Shown here: positions 54,991-64,000 of the stretch, piece by piece
Layout: every line of letters starts with the position of its first letter
How positions within the stretch are numbered: position 1 is the first letter of the stretch
Made by a program: the position numbers and the translations under genes
Source of the DNA: Robertmurraya sp. FSL R5-0851
GTDB lineage: Bacteria > Bacillota > Bacilli > Bacillales > Cytobacillaceae
Assembly (NCBI RefSeq): GCF_038002965.1
Contig: NZ_JBBOOE010000001.1
Location: forward strand, 946,001-1,010,000
Length of the DNA stretch: 64,000 nt
Direction of reading: 5' to 3'
Notes under the pieces: model-generated
Database searches by the model: none
Told to the model about the DNA's origin: nothing
Seen by the model: only the letters and a program-made list of their open reading frames with translations

Positions 54991-55143
54991 TTACCCTCGA
55001 GTACTTGAATTTTTCATCCGTTCTTGTGGATGAGTATTAATGGTTCCATCCGCTCTTTTGGAAGCAAATTCAGGTTTTGCCCTTGGTTCACCCTGGAATT
55101 TATTACTGTTTTGGTTTGCAAAATCCTTTGCTTTATTTCGCAT
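54991..55143 (-). CDS. sspK: Small acid-soluble spore protein K
   Basis: 50 residues: [20 protein letters not shown] then [20 protein letters not shown] and ERM. The [30 protein letters not shown] core is diagnostic of SspK. AGGAGGG lies eight bases before the ATG. Made late in the forespore in B. subtilis. Confidence 0.92.
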   Translation of the reverse strand: MRNKAKDFANQNSNKFQGEPRAKPEFASKRADGTINTHPQERMKNSSTRG

Positions 55144-55239
55144 CGCATGACCCTCCTAAAAGATGAATGATGAAATAATCAAGCACTCTTAGTATGCTTA
55201 ACTTATAGGGGATCGATAACTGGAAAAGAGGTGAAAAGA

Positions 55240-55509
55240 ATGGAACATTATCAGCAAAAACTAATTGAATTATTATTAGAAAAAAATGATAAACTTTCGT
55301 ATGGACAGGCCCAGACATGGGTGGAGCTTTTGTGGGATGATTTTGAAACAACAAGAGCAAAGGCCGGTTACTCCTACCGAGGAAGTGAGATGACTGAAAG
55401 AATTGTTCGACAATGGATCGATTATTATGGTGACAAGCTTCATGATTTTGTTGCTTCTAATCCGAAATATAAGCATCTGTTAGAGCAAGACCCAAGTGAA
55501 CTTCATTAA
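55240..55509 (+). CDS. yfhJ: YfhJ (WVELL protein)
   Basis: 89 residues with the family-defining WVELLWDDFETTRAKAGY segment (about 28-45). Function unknown. The ATG at 55240 follows AGAGGTG. Confidence 0.9.
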   Translation: MEHYQQKLIELLLEKNDKLSYGQAQTWVELLWDDFETTRAKAGYSYRGSEMTERIVRQWIDYYGDKLHDFVASNPKYKHLLEQDPSELH

Positions 55510-55540
55510 AAAAGCGATGTCTACCGGAGACATCGCTTTT
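55510..55540. terminator. Bidirectional terminator, yfhJ / yfhP
   Basis: AAAAGCGATGTCT/AGACATCGCTTTT perfect 13-bp stem. Confidence 0.9.
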
Positions 55541-55542
55541 CG

Positions 55543-56523
55543 TTATCCAGGGATAATATCCAGCTTTTTACGTAATTTTTCTTCGCTAAAGATCCAACCC
55601 GTATAAGAGGAAAGGATATTAAGTTCAAGATCTAGTTGAACAATCGCCACAAATGGATAATGACCGTTACTACGATAGCGTAAGTCAATAAAACGTACTT
55701 CGTAATACGTATCATACTCATCCACTTCCCACCGATAAACAGGAGAAAACGATAGAAAAGCGGAAAGGTTTTTATCTAGCTTGGCTGCTTCAAGAACGGG
55801 GGTCTCAGGGACAGCGACGCGTTTAAACTGGTCAAGAATTCGTACTTTATTATCATGAGCACGTCCAACGAAGAATTGGTTCTTATTCATGACAGCAATT
55901 CGCCACTGGTGAAATTTCATAGTGGGAGCAATGATGATGTCTGTTGCATCTGGAACCAGTTTTTTCACCGCATGATAAACCTTTCGCTGAGTAATAAATC
56001 GAAAAATATAGTAGGCAACCAAAACGGCATACACACCAATAAACGTGTAACCGGGATGTGCTCCAAACACCCAAGCGAGTATCCCAACAATATGCATCGC
56101 AAAAATAAATGGATCAAACGTGTTAATAATACCAAGCGCCACCCATTTAGAAGAAAATGGCCGTAACGCCTGCGTACCATATGCATTGAAAATATCAACA
56201 AAGACATGAAAAAACACAGCTAAAAAGGTCCAAAGCCATAAGTGAAGTAAATTGGCATCTGGAAATATTGGATAAATAACAGCTATGATGGCCAATGGCC
56301 AAAGCAAAACAGCTGGGATGGAGTGTGTGATTCCACGATGGTTACGAATATAAACGGCATTGTTTCTAAGCTTCAATACGGTGTCAATATCGGGAGCTTG
56401 TGAGCCAACAAGAGTGGCAATCATGACACTAGTGGCTGTGGCGGAGCTGCTTGCTACAACAGGGTCGAGCGTCGCAAGTCCTCCTAAAGCTAATCCCATC
56501 ACTACGTGTGTACCGGTATCCAA
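55543..56523 (-). CDS. yfhP: YfhP, membrane-bound metal-dependent hydrolase
   Basis: 326 residues. The N-terminal membrane half has the YdjM-type metal motifs THVVMGLALGGL, NHRGITHSIPAVLLWPLA and FHVFVDIFNAYGTQAL; a soluble C-terminal domain follows (about 190-326). TTG start with AGGAGGG upstream. In B. subtilis yfhP is next to mutY and has been linked to LexA-like regulation and sporulation transcription, not firmly. Confidence 0.9.
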   Translation of the reverse strand: MDTGTHVVMGLALGGLATLDPVVASSSATATSVMIATLVGSQAPDIDTVLKLRNNAVYIRNHRGITHSIPAVLLWPLAIIAVIYPIFPDANLLHLWLWTFLAVFFHVFVDIFNAYGTQALRPFSSKWVALGIINTFDPFIFAMHIVGILAWVFGAHPGYTFIGVYAVLVAYYIFRFITQRKVYHAVKKLVPDATDIIIAPTMKFHQWRIAVMNKNQFFVGRAHDNKVRILDQFKRVAVPETPVLEAAKLDKNLSAFLSFSPVYRWEVDEYDTYYEVRFIDLRYRSNGHYPFVAIVQLDLELNILSSYTGWIFSEEKLRKKLDIIPG

Positions 56524-56739
56524 AGGAATCTCCCTCCTTTTTAGGAAATATTTTATCCTTCTCTTATCTTAATTTTATCAATAATCTTCTTGTAAAAATA
56601 GTGATTAATCGTTACTTTAAAGTAGTTGTAATAATTACTGTATAATCATTGTCCAATTTAAAGTTTTCGTAAAATATGAATGGGATAAGCTATTATATTC
56701 TCTTAGTATGTACTTGTTTAATTTTTTGGAGGCAAAAAA

Positions 56740-57834
56740 ATGTCCAATTCTTTAAAAAACGTAACAAATATAAATAAAAAGGAATTTCAAAAGGATTTAA
56801 TCGGCTGGTTTGAAAGAGAGCAGAGAGATCTTCCATGGCGGAAAGACCAAGATCCTTACAAAGTCTGGGTATCGGAGATTATGCTTCAGCAAACAAGAGT
56901 CGATACAGTCATTCCGTATTTTAACCGATTTATTTCAGAGTTCCCTACAATAGAAGCTTTATCTAATGCTGATGAGGAAAAAGTATTAAAAGCTTGGGAA
57001 GGCTTAGGCTATTATTCAAGAGTCCGTAATCTTCAATCAGCGGTTCGAGAGGTTCATGAGCAATATGGAGGAAAAGTACCAAATACACCAAAAGAAATCT
57101 CCAGCTTAAAAGGGGTTGGTCCCTATACGGCAGGCGCCATTCTATCAATAGCCTATGGAGTACCTGAACCAGCCGTTGATGGGAATGTCATGCGAGTATT
57201 TTCCAGGATTCTTTCGATTTGGGATGATATTGCGAAAGCATCTAGTAGAAAAGTGTTCGAGGAAGCTGTTCGCGCCTTTATTTCGCATGAAAACCCATCA
57301 TATTTTAACCAAGCATTAATGGAACTAGGTGCATTAATTTGTACGCCAACTTCGCCATCATGTTTGCTCTGTCCGGTTCGTGAACACTGTCATGCCTTCG
57401 AGGAAGGAACTCAAAACGAATTGCCTGTTAAAACGAAAGCAAAAAAACAACGAAAAGTTCAACTTGCAGCAGTTGTTCTGAAAGATACTGAGGGACGAAC
57501 GGTTATTCAAAAGCGACCTTCTTCCGGTTTGCTAGCGAATTTGTGGCAGTTTCCAAATGTAGAAATCCATCTTCCTGTATTAGGGGATAGAGAGCAGTTA
57601 TTATCTAATCTAAAGGAAGAATATGAAATTCAATGTGATATAGGGGAGCTTGTAGGCCATATTGAACATGTTTTCTCACATCTTGTATGGAATATTAATG
57701 TATATGAAGGAACACTAGTAGAGCCTATCAAATCATCAGATACTTTGAAGCTGGTTGACCAGGAGGAAATAGAAAGCTTTGCCTTTCCGGTTTCCCATCA
57801 GAAAATGCTTCGTCAATACTATAAAAAAGAGTAA
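56740..57834 (+). CDS. mutY: A/G-specific adenine DNA glycosylase MutY
   Basis: 364 residues; removes adenine mispaired with 8-oxoguanine. Helix-hairpin-helix [18 protein letters not shown] with the catalytic aspartate in AVDGNVMRV, a [4Fe-4S] cluster C-x6-C-x2-C-x5-C ([17 protein letters not shown]), and a C-terminal Nudix-like domain (about 235-360) that reads 8-oxoG. GGAGG precedes the ATG. Confidence 0.96.
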   Translation: MSNSLKNVTNINKKEFQKDLIGWFEREQRDLPWRKDQDPYKVWVSEIMLQQTRVDTVIPYFNRFISEFPTIEALSNADEEKVLKAWEGLGYYSRVRNLQSAVREVHEQYGGKVPNTPKEISSLKGVGPYTAGAILSIAYGVPEPAVDGNVMRVFSRILSIWDDIAKASSRKVFEEAVRAFISHENPSYFNQALMELGALICTPTSPSCLLCPVREHCHAFEEGTQNELPVKTKAKKQRKVQLAAVVLKDTEGRTVIQKRPSSGLLANLWQFPNVEIHLPVLGDREQLLSNLKEEYEIQCDIGELVGHIEHVFSHLVWNINVYEGTLVEPIKSSDTLKLVDQEEIESFAFPVSHQKMLRQYYKKE

Positions 57835-57861
57835 ACGCCACTTTCCATGTGGCGTTTTTTC
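57833..57861 (+). terminator. Terminator of mutY
   Basis: Stem AAACGCCAC/GTGGCGTTT followed by TTTTTT, overlapping the stop codon. Confidence 0.9.
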
Positions 57862-57888
57862 TATATATGGTCACTTCCGTTTTTAAAA

Positions 57889-58113
57889 TTAATCGTAAGA
57901 AATCCTAGTTCCATGCGTCCAGTCTGCCTCATTTCGATGAAGCCCACCACGCTGTTCAATTTCCTTAATAATCTCTCGGTGAATAGTGACACCTTCTGAA
58001 TTTAAATACGGCATAATTTGTTGAAGAGAGTGATGAAAAAAAGCCAACTCTTCTTTTTTCCAATCCGTTTTTGGTATCATGGAGAGTTCTGTCATATCTC
58101 GACCTACATACAT
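57889..58113 (-). CDS. yfhS: YfhS-like protein
   Basis: 74 residues starting MYVGRDMTELSM and ending HGTRISYD, the same size as B. subtilis YfhS and in the same place between mutY and fabL. Soluble, no motif of known function. The start is set at 58113 rather than 58125 because the longer form has no room for a ribosome binding site. Confidence 0.75.
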   Translation of the reverse strand: MYVGRDMTELSMIPKTDWKKEELAFFHHSLQQIMPYLNSEGVTIHREIIKEIEQRGGLHRNEADWTHGTRISYD

Positions 58114-58204
58114 TGTCTCACACATCCTCTATTTTTCTTATAGATGTATTGTGGTAATCTTATTTGTGAACTATTCATATAAAAGAAAAATTAATAGTAA
58201 ATGA

Positions 58205-58969
<765 letters not shown>

Positions 58970-59041
58970 AAAATGGAAAAAATTTCTTTAGGATAGACCA
59001 ATCACCTCTTGGATAAATTAATTTCTGTGGAGGTGATTACA

Positions 59042-59218
59042 ATGGCAAAGCAACCAAACAAAACTCAATCTGGAACTAACGTTCAAGAAGTGAGACAACA
59101 AAACGCTGCTTCAGCTGGACAAGGTCAATTCGGTACTGAGTTCGCAAGCGAAACTAACGTACAACAAGTACGTCAACAAAACGCTCAAGCTGAGTCTCGC
59201 AAAGGCCAAAACTCTTAA
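59042..59218 (+). CDS. sspE: Gamma-type small acid-soluble spore protein
   Basis: 58 residues, Gln/Asn-rich, with two near-repeats TNVQEVRQQNA and TNVQQVRQQNA separated by a germination-protease site-like FGTEFASE. An amino-acid store for outgrowing spores; does not bind DNA. TGGAGGTGAT precedes the ATG. Shorter than the B. subtilis protein (84 residues), having two repeat blocks. Confidence 0.95.
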   Translation: MAKQPNKTQSGTNVQEVRQQNAASAGQGQFGTEFASETNVQQVRQQNAQAESRKGQNS

Positions 59219-59230
59219 TATTAACCACAG

Positions 59231-59270
59231 TAAGGTGCTCTTTCTAATCGGAAAGAGCACCTTATTTATT
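59231..59270 (+). terminator. Terminator of sspE
   Basis: TAAGGTGCTCTTT/AAAGAGCACCTTA perfect 13-bp stem and a T-rich tail. Confidence 0.93.
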
Positions 59271-59377
59271 TTTATTCACCTCTTCGACAAAACTTCTAAT
59301 ACGTCTACATAACTAGTCAAAGGAAACTCATGAAGCTTACCGAATAGTATATATATCGAAAAAGAAGGCGGTGGACG

Positions 59378-59638
59378 ATGGTGAGTGATTTTTCACGATT
59401 AGTTGGTGAACAAATGGCTACAATGGAAAAGCTACTATACATACAAACAGAGCTTGAACGCTGTCAGGAAATTGAAGAGGAATTGAGATTGCTGCAAAAG
59501 CATGCGAAGATGGAAAGTATTCAGGATGAGATTCAGCAAATGAAGCAGGATTTGCGCGATATTCACCAAATTTTTGAAAGACAAACGGAGGAGCTTATTC
59601 GCTCATATCAAGAAGCAGAAACAGCTTTAAAAAGATAA
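59378..59638 (+). CDS. ygaB: YgaB-family coiled-coil protein
   Basis: 86 residues, almost entirely one coiled coil (MEKLLYIQTELERCQEIEEEL ... QMKQDLRDIHQIFERQTEEL). Matches YgaB in place and length. Function unknown. GAAGGCGGTGG precedes the ATG. A GC-containing hairpin at 59684-59716 ends the unit. Confidence 0.82.
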   Translation: MVSDFSRLVGEQMATMEKLLYIQTELERCQEIEEELRLLQKHAKMESIQDEIQQMKQDLRDIHQIFERQTEELIRSYQEAETALKR

Positions 59639-59683
59639 AAAGAGAAAAAAACACAATTTTACTAATTTTATACGTAAATTATT

Positions 59684-59716
59684 AAAGCCTTTGAGAAATT
59701 TCAAGGGCTCTTTGTT
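59684..59716 (+). terminator. Terminator of ygaB
   Basis: AAAGCCTTTGA/TTCAAGGGCTCTTT imperfect stem followed by GTTTT. Confidence 0.6.
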
Positions 59717-59848
59717 TTAAATTCGATGTTTTACCGTTATAATAGTAGAAAACAGGAAATGTTCTTTGTAACCTTTTGAGGAAAACTTTTATTATATTAG
59801 CATTTTTTAGGTTTCGGGAGCGTTCGATTAATGAAAGTAGGGAGAAAA

Positions 59849-60379
59849 ATGGGCGTACCCATGGAAGGTGAACCGATCCAAATACATAGTTACAAACATA
59901 ATGGTCACATCCATCGAGTATGGGAGGAGACTACCGTATTAAAGGGAACGCAAGGATTAGTCATTGGTGGAAATGACCGTACCATCGTAACTGAATCGGA
60001 TGGAAGAACGTGGATTACTAGAGAACCAGCTATATGTTATTTTCATTCTCAATACTGGTTTAATGTCATCGGAATGATACGTGAAGATGGAGTGTATTAT
60101 TATTGCAACATAAGCTCCCCATTTATTTTTGATGGAGAAGCATTAAAATACATTGACTATGACCTTGATATTAAAGTGTTTCCAGATATGACTTTTAATT
60201 TGTTAGACGAGGATGAGTACGAGCGTCATCGTATTGAAATGAACTACCCGGAAGTCATTGATAAAATTCTTCGCGCAAATGTGGACAACCTGATTAGTTG
60301 GATTCGCCAAGGAAAAGGACCTTTTGCACCAGATTTTATTGATACATGGTACGAAAGATATTTAACATACAGACGGTAA
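59849..60379 (+). CDS. ntdP: Nucleoside tri-/diphosphate phosphatase (DUF402, NtdP/YgaC)
   Basis: 176 residues of the DUF402 family; the Staphylococcus homologue hydrolyses nucleoside tri- and diphosphates. Conserved blocks: [46 protein letters not shown], and the metal-binding [13 protein letters not shown] with LDEDEYE. The ATG at 59849 follows GGGAG; the ATG at 59831 adds a non-conserved leader. Confidence 0.92.
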   Translation: MGVPMEGEPIQIHSYKHNGHIHRVWEETTVLKGTQGLVIGGNDRTIVTESDGRTWITREPAICYFHSQYWFNVIGMIREDGVYYYCNISSPFIFDGEALKYIDYDLDIKVFPDMTFNLLDEDEYERHRIEMNYPEVIDKILRANVDNLISWIRQGKGPFAPDFIDTWYERYLTYRR

Positions 60380-60391
60380 TCATTTAACGAA

Positions 60392-60430
60392 AGAAAACGC
60401 CTGTTGTCACTAGTTGCAACAGGTTTTTCT
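60392..60430 (+). terminator. Terminator of ntdP
   Basis: CCTGTTG/CAACAGG stem with flanking AAA/TTT pairs and a T-run. Confidence 0.8.
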
Positions 60431-60464
60431 TTATGTGAGTAAGGGCTGAATGGAGGGTGTCAAG

Positions 60465-62213
60465 ATGAGTAGCATTCGAAGGTATTTACACTTTGTAAAA
60501 CCGTATCGATTACAAATCATCGGGACAATCATTATTGGAATCATTAAGTTTGTCATACCGCTATTAATTCCGATTTTAATTAAATATGTCCTAGATGATA
60601 TCGTTGGTAATCAAACATTATCGGCTGATGAAAAAACGAGTAAGCTATTAATGATCATGGCCATTATGATGGTTATTTTTGTTGTTGCTAGACCGCCAAT
60701 TGAATACTATCGACAATACTATGCCCAATGGGTTGCGAGTAAGATTTTATACGATATAAGAGACAAGCTTTACACGCATATTCAAAAATTGAGTTTCAAA
60801 TTCTATTCAAATAACAAAGCGGGGGAAGTCATCTCACGTGTTATAAATGACGTGGAGCAAACAAAAACATTTGTCATTACAGGACTAATGAATTTATGGC
60901 TAGATATGGCCACTATAGCAATTGCCATCATCTTAATGATGATGATGGATGTTAAGTTAACTCTTGTTTCACTTGTTTTGTTTCCTTTTTACGCCTTTTC
61001 CGTAAAGTATTTCTTCGGCAATTTACGGGGACTTACCAGAAAAAGGTCACAGGCTCTTGCTGAAGTCCAAAGTTTTCTGCATGAGAGAGTTCAAGGAATG
61101 TCTGTTATTAAAAGTTTTGCAGTAGAAGACTATGAGCAGGAACGCTTTGATAAGCAAAATAGGAATTTTCTAACAAAAGCGCTAGACCATACAAAATGGA
61201 ATGCGAAAGCCTTTTCGGTTGTAAATACGATAACAGACATCGCTCCGCTCATTGTCATTGGATATTCAGGCTATCAGGTTGTTCAAGGAAATCTTTCGAT
61301 AGGAGAAATGGTGGCATTTATTGCCTATATTGATCGACTTTATAATCCGTTACGAAGATTGGTTAATTCGTCCACCACATTGACCCAATCCATTGCCTCG
61401 ATGGATCGTGTGTTTGAATTTGTGGATGAAAAGTATGATATAGATGATTCACCGGATGCAGTTGAATGTAAAAATGTTGTTGGAAACGTTCACTTTCAAA
61501 ATGTCTATTTTCGATACAATGAGAATGAACAAGATATATTAAAAAATATAAATCTTCTAGTGACCCCAGGGGAGACCATTGCACTTGTAGGTATGAGTGG
61601 AGGCGGTAAATCCTCTTTGATAAGTTTAATTCCTAGGTTTTATGATGTAACAGGTGGAGCGATTTTTTTGGATGGACAAGATATCCGTTCCTTACAGGTA
61701 CGCTCACTCAGAGATAAGATAGGAATGGTTTTACAAGATAGTATTTTATTTAGTGATTCGGTTAAAGAGAATATTTTACTAGCTAAACCAGGGGCATCAG
61801 ACGAAGAGGTAATTGCAGCTGCCAAGGCAGCGAATGCTCACGAATTTATCATGAACCTACCTGAAGGATACGAAACGAAGGTAGGAGAAAGAGGCGTCAA
61901 ACTTTCTGGTGGGCAAAAGCAACGGATAGCTATTGCCAGAGTATTTATTAAAAATCCACCAATTCTTGTGATGGATGAGGCCACTTCGGCTCTAGATCTA
62001 GAGAGTGAGGCATTAATTCAAGAGGCTTTTGAAAAGCTTGCAAAAGACCGAACAACCTTTATTGTTGCTCACCGACTGTCTACGATCACTCATGCAGACC
62101 GAATAGTCTTGATAGAGAATGGGGAGATTACTGAAATCGGAAAGCATGAAGAACTGATGAAAAAGCAAGGAAACTATTATAAATTATTCCAAATTCAACA
62201 GTTAGAGCATTAA
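60465..62213 (+). CDS. ygaD: ABC transporter, fused permease-ATPase (YgaD)
   Basis: 582 residues of the type IV exporter class: six transmembrane helices in the first 300 residues, then an ATPase with Walker [10 protein letters not shown], signature KLSGGQKQR and Walker [13 protein letters not shown]. Works as a dimer, probably exporting a lipid or drug; the substrate is unknown. The ATG at 60465 has GGAGGGTG just upstream. Follows ntdP as in B. subtilis ygaC-ygaD. Confidence 0.93.
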   Translation: MSSIRRYLHFVKPYRLQIIGTIIIGIIKFVIPLLIPILIKYVLDDIVGNQTLSADEKTSKLLMIMAIMMVIFVVARPPIEYYRQYYAQWVASKILYDIRDKLYTHIQKLSFKFYSNNKAGEVISRVINDVEQTKTFVITGLMNLWLDMATIAIAIILMMMMDVKLTLVSLVLFPFYAFSVKYFFGNLRGLTRKRSQALAEVQSFLHERVQGMSVIKSFAVEDYEQERFDKQNRNFLTKALDHTKWNAKAFSVVNTITDIAPLIVIGYSGYQVVQGNLSIGEMVAFIAYIDRLYNPLRRLVNSSTTLTQSIASMDRVFEFVDEKYDIDDSPDAVECKNVVGNVHFQNVYFRYNENEQDILKNINLLVTPGETIALVGMSGGGKSSLISLIPRFYDVTGGAIFLDGQDIRSLQVRSLRDKIGMVLQDSILFSDSVKENILLAKPGASDEEVIAAAKAANAHEFIMNLPEGYETKVGERGVKLSGGQKQRIAIARVFIKNPPILVMDEATSALDLESEALIQEAFEKLAKDRTTFIVAHRLSTITHADRIVLIENGEITEIGKHEELMKKQGNYYKLFQIQQLEH

Positions 62214-62218
62214 CATCA

Positions 62219-62250
62219 CCCCCGAGGGATAAACCTTCGGGGGCTTTTTG
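62219..62250 (+). terminator. Terminator of ygaD
   Basis: CCCCCGAGGG-ATAAA-CCTTCGGGGG stem followed by CTTTTTG. Confidence 0.9.
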
Positions 62251-62426
62251 TCATGTCTCCTTAGACTTATTCATAAGATAGAGAGGATGGCAATAAAAAA
62301 TTACTATGTTAACATATTATTCTAAAAATTAGTAAGATTGAGAAATAGTTGTAGACTTACCAGTATTTATAGAATAAAATGAAAAAAAAGAATGAATTGA
62401 ATATTCAGTAAGAGAGGAGTAACCTT

Positions 62427-63416
62427 GTGAGTCAAACTCCAGTATTAGATGTAAAACAGCTCCAGACGACCTTTTTTTCCACAGATGGAGAGATTCCTGC
62501 CGTTGACCAAATCAGCTTCTCTGTAAATAAGGGTGAGATTCTTGGAATCGTTGGTGAATCAGGATGTGGAAAGAGTGTAACGTCCTTGTCTATTATGAAG
62601 CTCATTCCCCAGCCACCAGGGAAAATAACCAATGGCGAGATCTGGTTAAATGGTGAAAATCTTGTTCAAGCTTCAGAGAAAAGAATGCGTGAGATAAGAG
62701 GCAATGAAGTTGCGATGATTTTCCAAGAACCGATGACTTCCCTTAATCCGCTTTTTACAATAGGAAATCAATTAATAGAAGGAATACGAATACATAAGAA
62801 AATGAGTAAAAAAGAAGCGCGAAACGAAGCGATCCAGATGTTAAAGCTTGTTGGACTTCCACGTGCTGAACAAATAATCGATGAATACCCTCATCAGCTA
62901 TCAGGTGGCATGAGACAGCGTGTCATGATTGCGATGGCCCTTTCCTGTCACCCGCGACTACTAATTGCCGACGAACCGACAACCGCATTGGATGTTACGA
63001 TACAGGCGCAAATTCTAGCGTTAATGAAGGATTTGAATGAAAAACTGGATACAGCAATCGTCATGATTACCCATGATCTAGGGGTAGTCGCAGACCTTTG
63101 TCAGAGGGTCATCGTCATGTATGCGGGGAAAATTGTTGAGGAAGCAGAAGTAAGAGACATATTCAAAAATCCAAAGCATCCATACACGATGGGACTATTA
63201 CAATCAGTACCAGATGTTAGAGAGAAAAAGGAGCGACTTTATTCCATTCCTGGAAACGTTCCGAAGCCTGGATCCATACAAAAAGGCTGTCGTTTCGCAG
63301 CCCGCTGTGAAAAGGCGCACGATCGTTGTTTCATAGAGGATCCAAAACTCTATCAATTGGAGAATGGTCAAAGTGTAAGATGCTTCCTCCATGAAGGAGT
63401 TGTTGCTCATGACTGA
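62427..63416 (+). CDS. oppD: Oligopeptide/dipeptide ABC importer ATPase (OppD type)
   Basis: 329 residues with Walker A GESGCGKS, signature QLSGGMRQR, Walker B LLIADEPTTALD and the C-terminal oligo_HPY extension with CRFAARCEKAHDRC. Powers peptide uptake together with OppF. GTG start after AGAGAGGAG. It overlaps oppF by eight bases. Permease and binding-protein genes should follow beyond the window. Confidence 0.93.
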   Translation: MSQTPVLDVKQLQTTFFSTDGEIPAVDQISFSVNKGEILGIVGESGCGKSVTSLSIMKLIPQPPGKITNGEIWLNGENLVQASEKRMREIRGNEVAMIFQEPMTSLNPLFTIGNQLIEGIRIHKKMSKKEARNEAIQMLKLVGLPRAEQIIDEYPHQLSGGMRQRVMIAMALSCHPRLLIADEPTTALDVTIQAQILALMKDLNEKLDTAIVMITHDLGVVADLCQRVIVMYAGKIVEEAEVRDIFKNPKHPYTMGLLQSVPDVREKKERLYSIPGNVPKPGSIQKGCRFAARCEKAHDRCFIEDPKLYQLENGQSVRCFLHEGVVAHD

Positions 63417-64000
63417 TGTTTTATTGAAAGTGGATAATCTAAAAAAATATTTTCCTATTACAGGCGGATTGTTTGGAAAAACAGTCGGACATGTTAAAGC
63501 AGTTGATGATGTTAGTTTTTATGTTCGAAAGGGAGAAACGCTAGGTCTAGTTGGTGAATCAGGTTGTGGTAAATCAACAACTGGCCGTGTATTAATGCGT
63601 TTGCTAGAAGCCACAGAGGGTAAGGTTGTTTTTGAGGATCAAGAATTAACAAGCCTAAATTCAAATGCCATGAGAAAAATGAGAAAAGAAATTCAAATGG
63701 TCTTTCAGGACCCTTTTGCCTCTTTAAATCCTCGCCATACAGTTGAAAAGATTCTCGAAGAACCGTTGATCGTACATGGAATTGGTGATAAGGAAGAGCG
63801 AAAAAGAAGAGTGAGAGAAATGCTTGAGGTGGTAGGTTTAAGCAGCTACCATGCGAAAAGATACCCGCATCAATTCAGCGGTGGTCAAAGGCAACGGATA
63901 GGGATTGCTCGTGCATTAATGACCAAGCCAAAGCTTATTATAGCTGATGAACCGGTTTCCGCACTTGACGTATCCATTCAATCACAGGTGTTAAACCTTC
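63409..64000 (+). CDS. oppF: Oligopeptide ABC importer ATPase (OppF type), partial
   Basis: The first 197 residues are present; the gene runs off the window end. [20 protein letters not shown] is the OppF-type N-terminus; Walker [10 protein letters not shown], signature QFSGGQRQR and Walker [13 protein letters not shown] are visible. Translationally coupled to oppD. Confidence 0.94.
   Translation, partial: MTDVLLKVDNLKKYFPITGGLFGKTVGHVKAVDDVSFYVRKGETLGLVGESGCGKSTTGRVLMRLLEATEGKVVFEDQELTSLNSNAMRKMRKEIQMVFQDPFASLNPRHTVEKILEEPLIVHGIGDKEERKRRVREMLEVVGLSSYHAKRYPHQFSGGQRQRIGIARALMTKPKLIIADEPVSALDVSIQSQVLNL

Overview
The window is from a low-GC, endospore-forming Gram-positive bacterium of the Bacillaceae. 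The evidence is two small acid-soluble spore protein genes (sspK, sspE), a sigma-K-type promoter in front of a His-rich coat-like protein, AGGAGG ribosome binding sites with frequent TTG/GTG starts, and, from about 51.6 to 62.2 kb, the gene order yfhD-yfhE-yfhF-recX-(SDR)-yfhH-sspK-yfhJ-yfhP-mutY-yfhS-fabL-sspE-ygaB-ygaC-ygaD, which is very close to the Bacillus subtilis yfh/yga region. I cannot name the species.

Layout. 0-5 kb: end of a PhnA-like gene, an orphan gene, a cold-shock protein, a chemotaxis receptor, a debris island (two inverted GC-rich repeats enclosing a decayed IS1182-type transposase and a YabA-like scrap), a SET-domain protein and a (GGHHH)n spore-type protein. 5-13.5 kb: a MITE-like element, a PRD/PTS regulator cut by a 1.4-kb IS4-family element, then an ascorbate-type PTS (IIB, IIC), a two-gene transketolase and a DUF2935 protein. 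13.5-16.2 kb: an auxin-efflux-type permease, an ArAE-type membrane protein and a Nudix hydrolase. 16.2-20.2 kb (minus strand): a metal-dependent hydrolase and a 1020-residue GNAT fusion of unknown role, with a tiny ORF ahead of it. 20.4-26.2 kb: the fructosamine (frl) operon, with frlB missing its N-terminus, and its GntR regulator frlR.

26.3-35.7 kb: nitrate assimilation, with a divergent nitrate transporter and nasB, nasC, nasD, nasE, preceded by three TnrA/GlnR-type boxes. 35.9-41.3 kb: an RpiR-regulated operon (gate-domain membrane protein, M20 hydrolase, GNAT, enolase-superfamily racemase) that fits the known route converting D-amino acids to L-amino acids through N-succinyl intermediates. 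41.4-47.2 kb: YwbE, DUF3231, a luciferase-like gene with an internal deletion, a GerMN lipoprotein, glutaminase, an MFS exporter and a phosphodiesterase gene with an internal in-frame deletion. 47.3-51.3 kb: an InhA-type M6 metalloprotease and peptidase T. 51.6-62.2 kb: the conserved yfh/yga block. 62.4-64 kb: the start of an oligopeptide ABC importer operon (OppD, partial OppF).

Two themes stand out. First, the metabolic islands salvage carbon and nitrogen from decaying organic matter: Amadori products, nitrate, D-amino acids, glutamine, peptides. Second, four genes are freshly damaged (IS insertion, N-terminal loss, two internal deletions) and at least four families of short dispersed repeats sit between genes, some of them acting as terminators or lying inside a leader RNA. 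No rRNA, tRNA, CRISPR array or prophage was seen.
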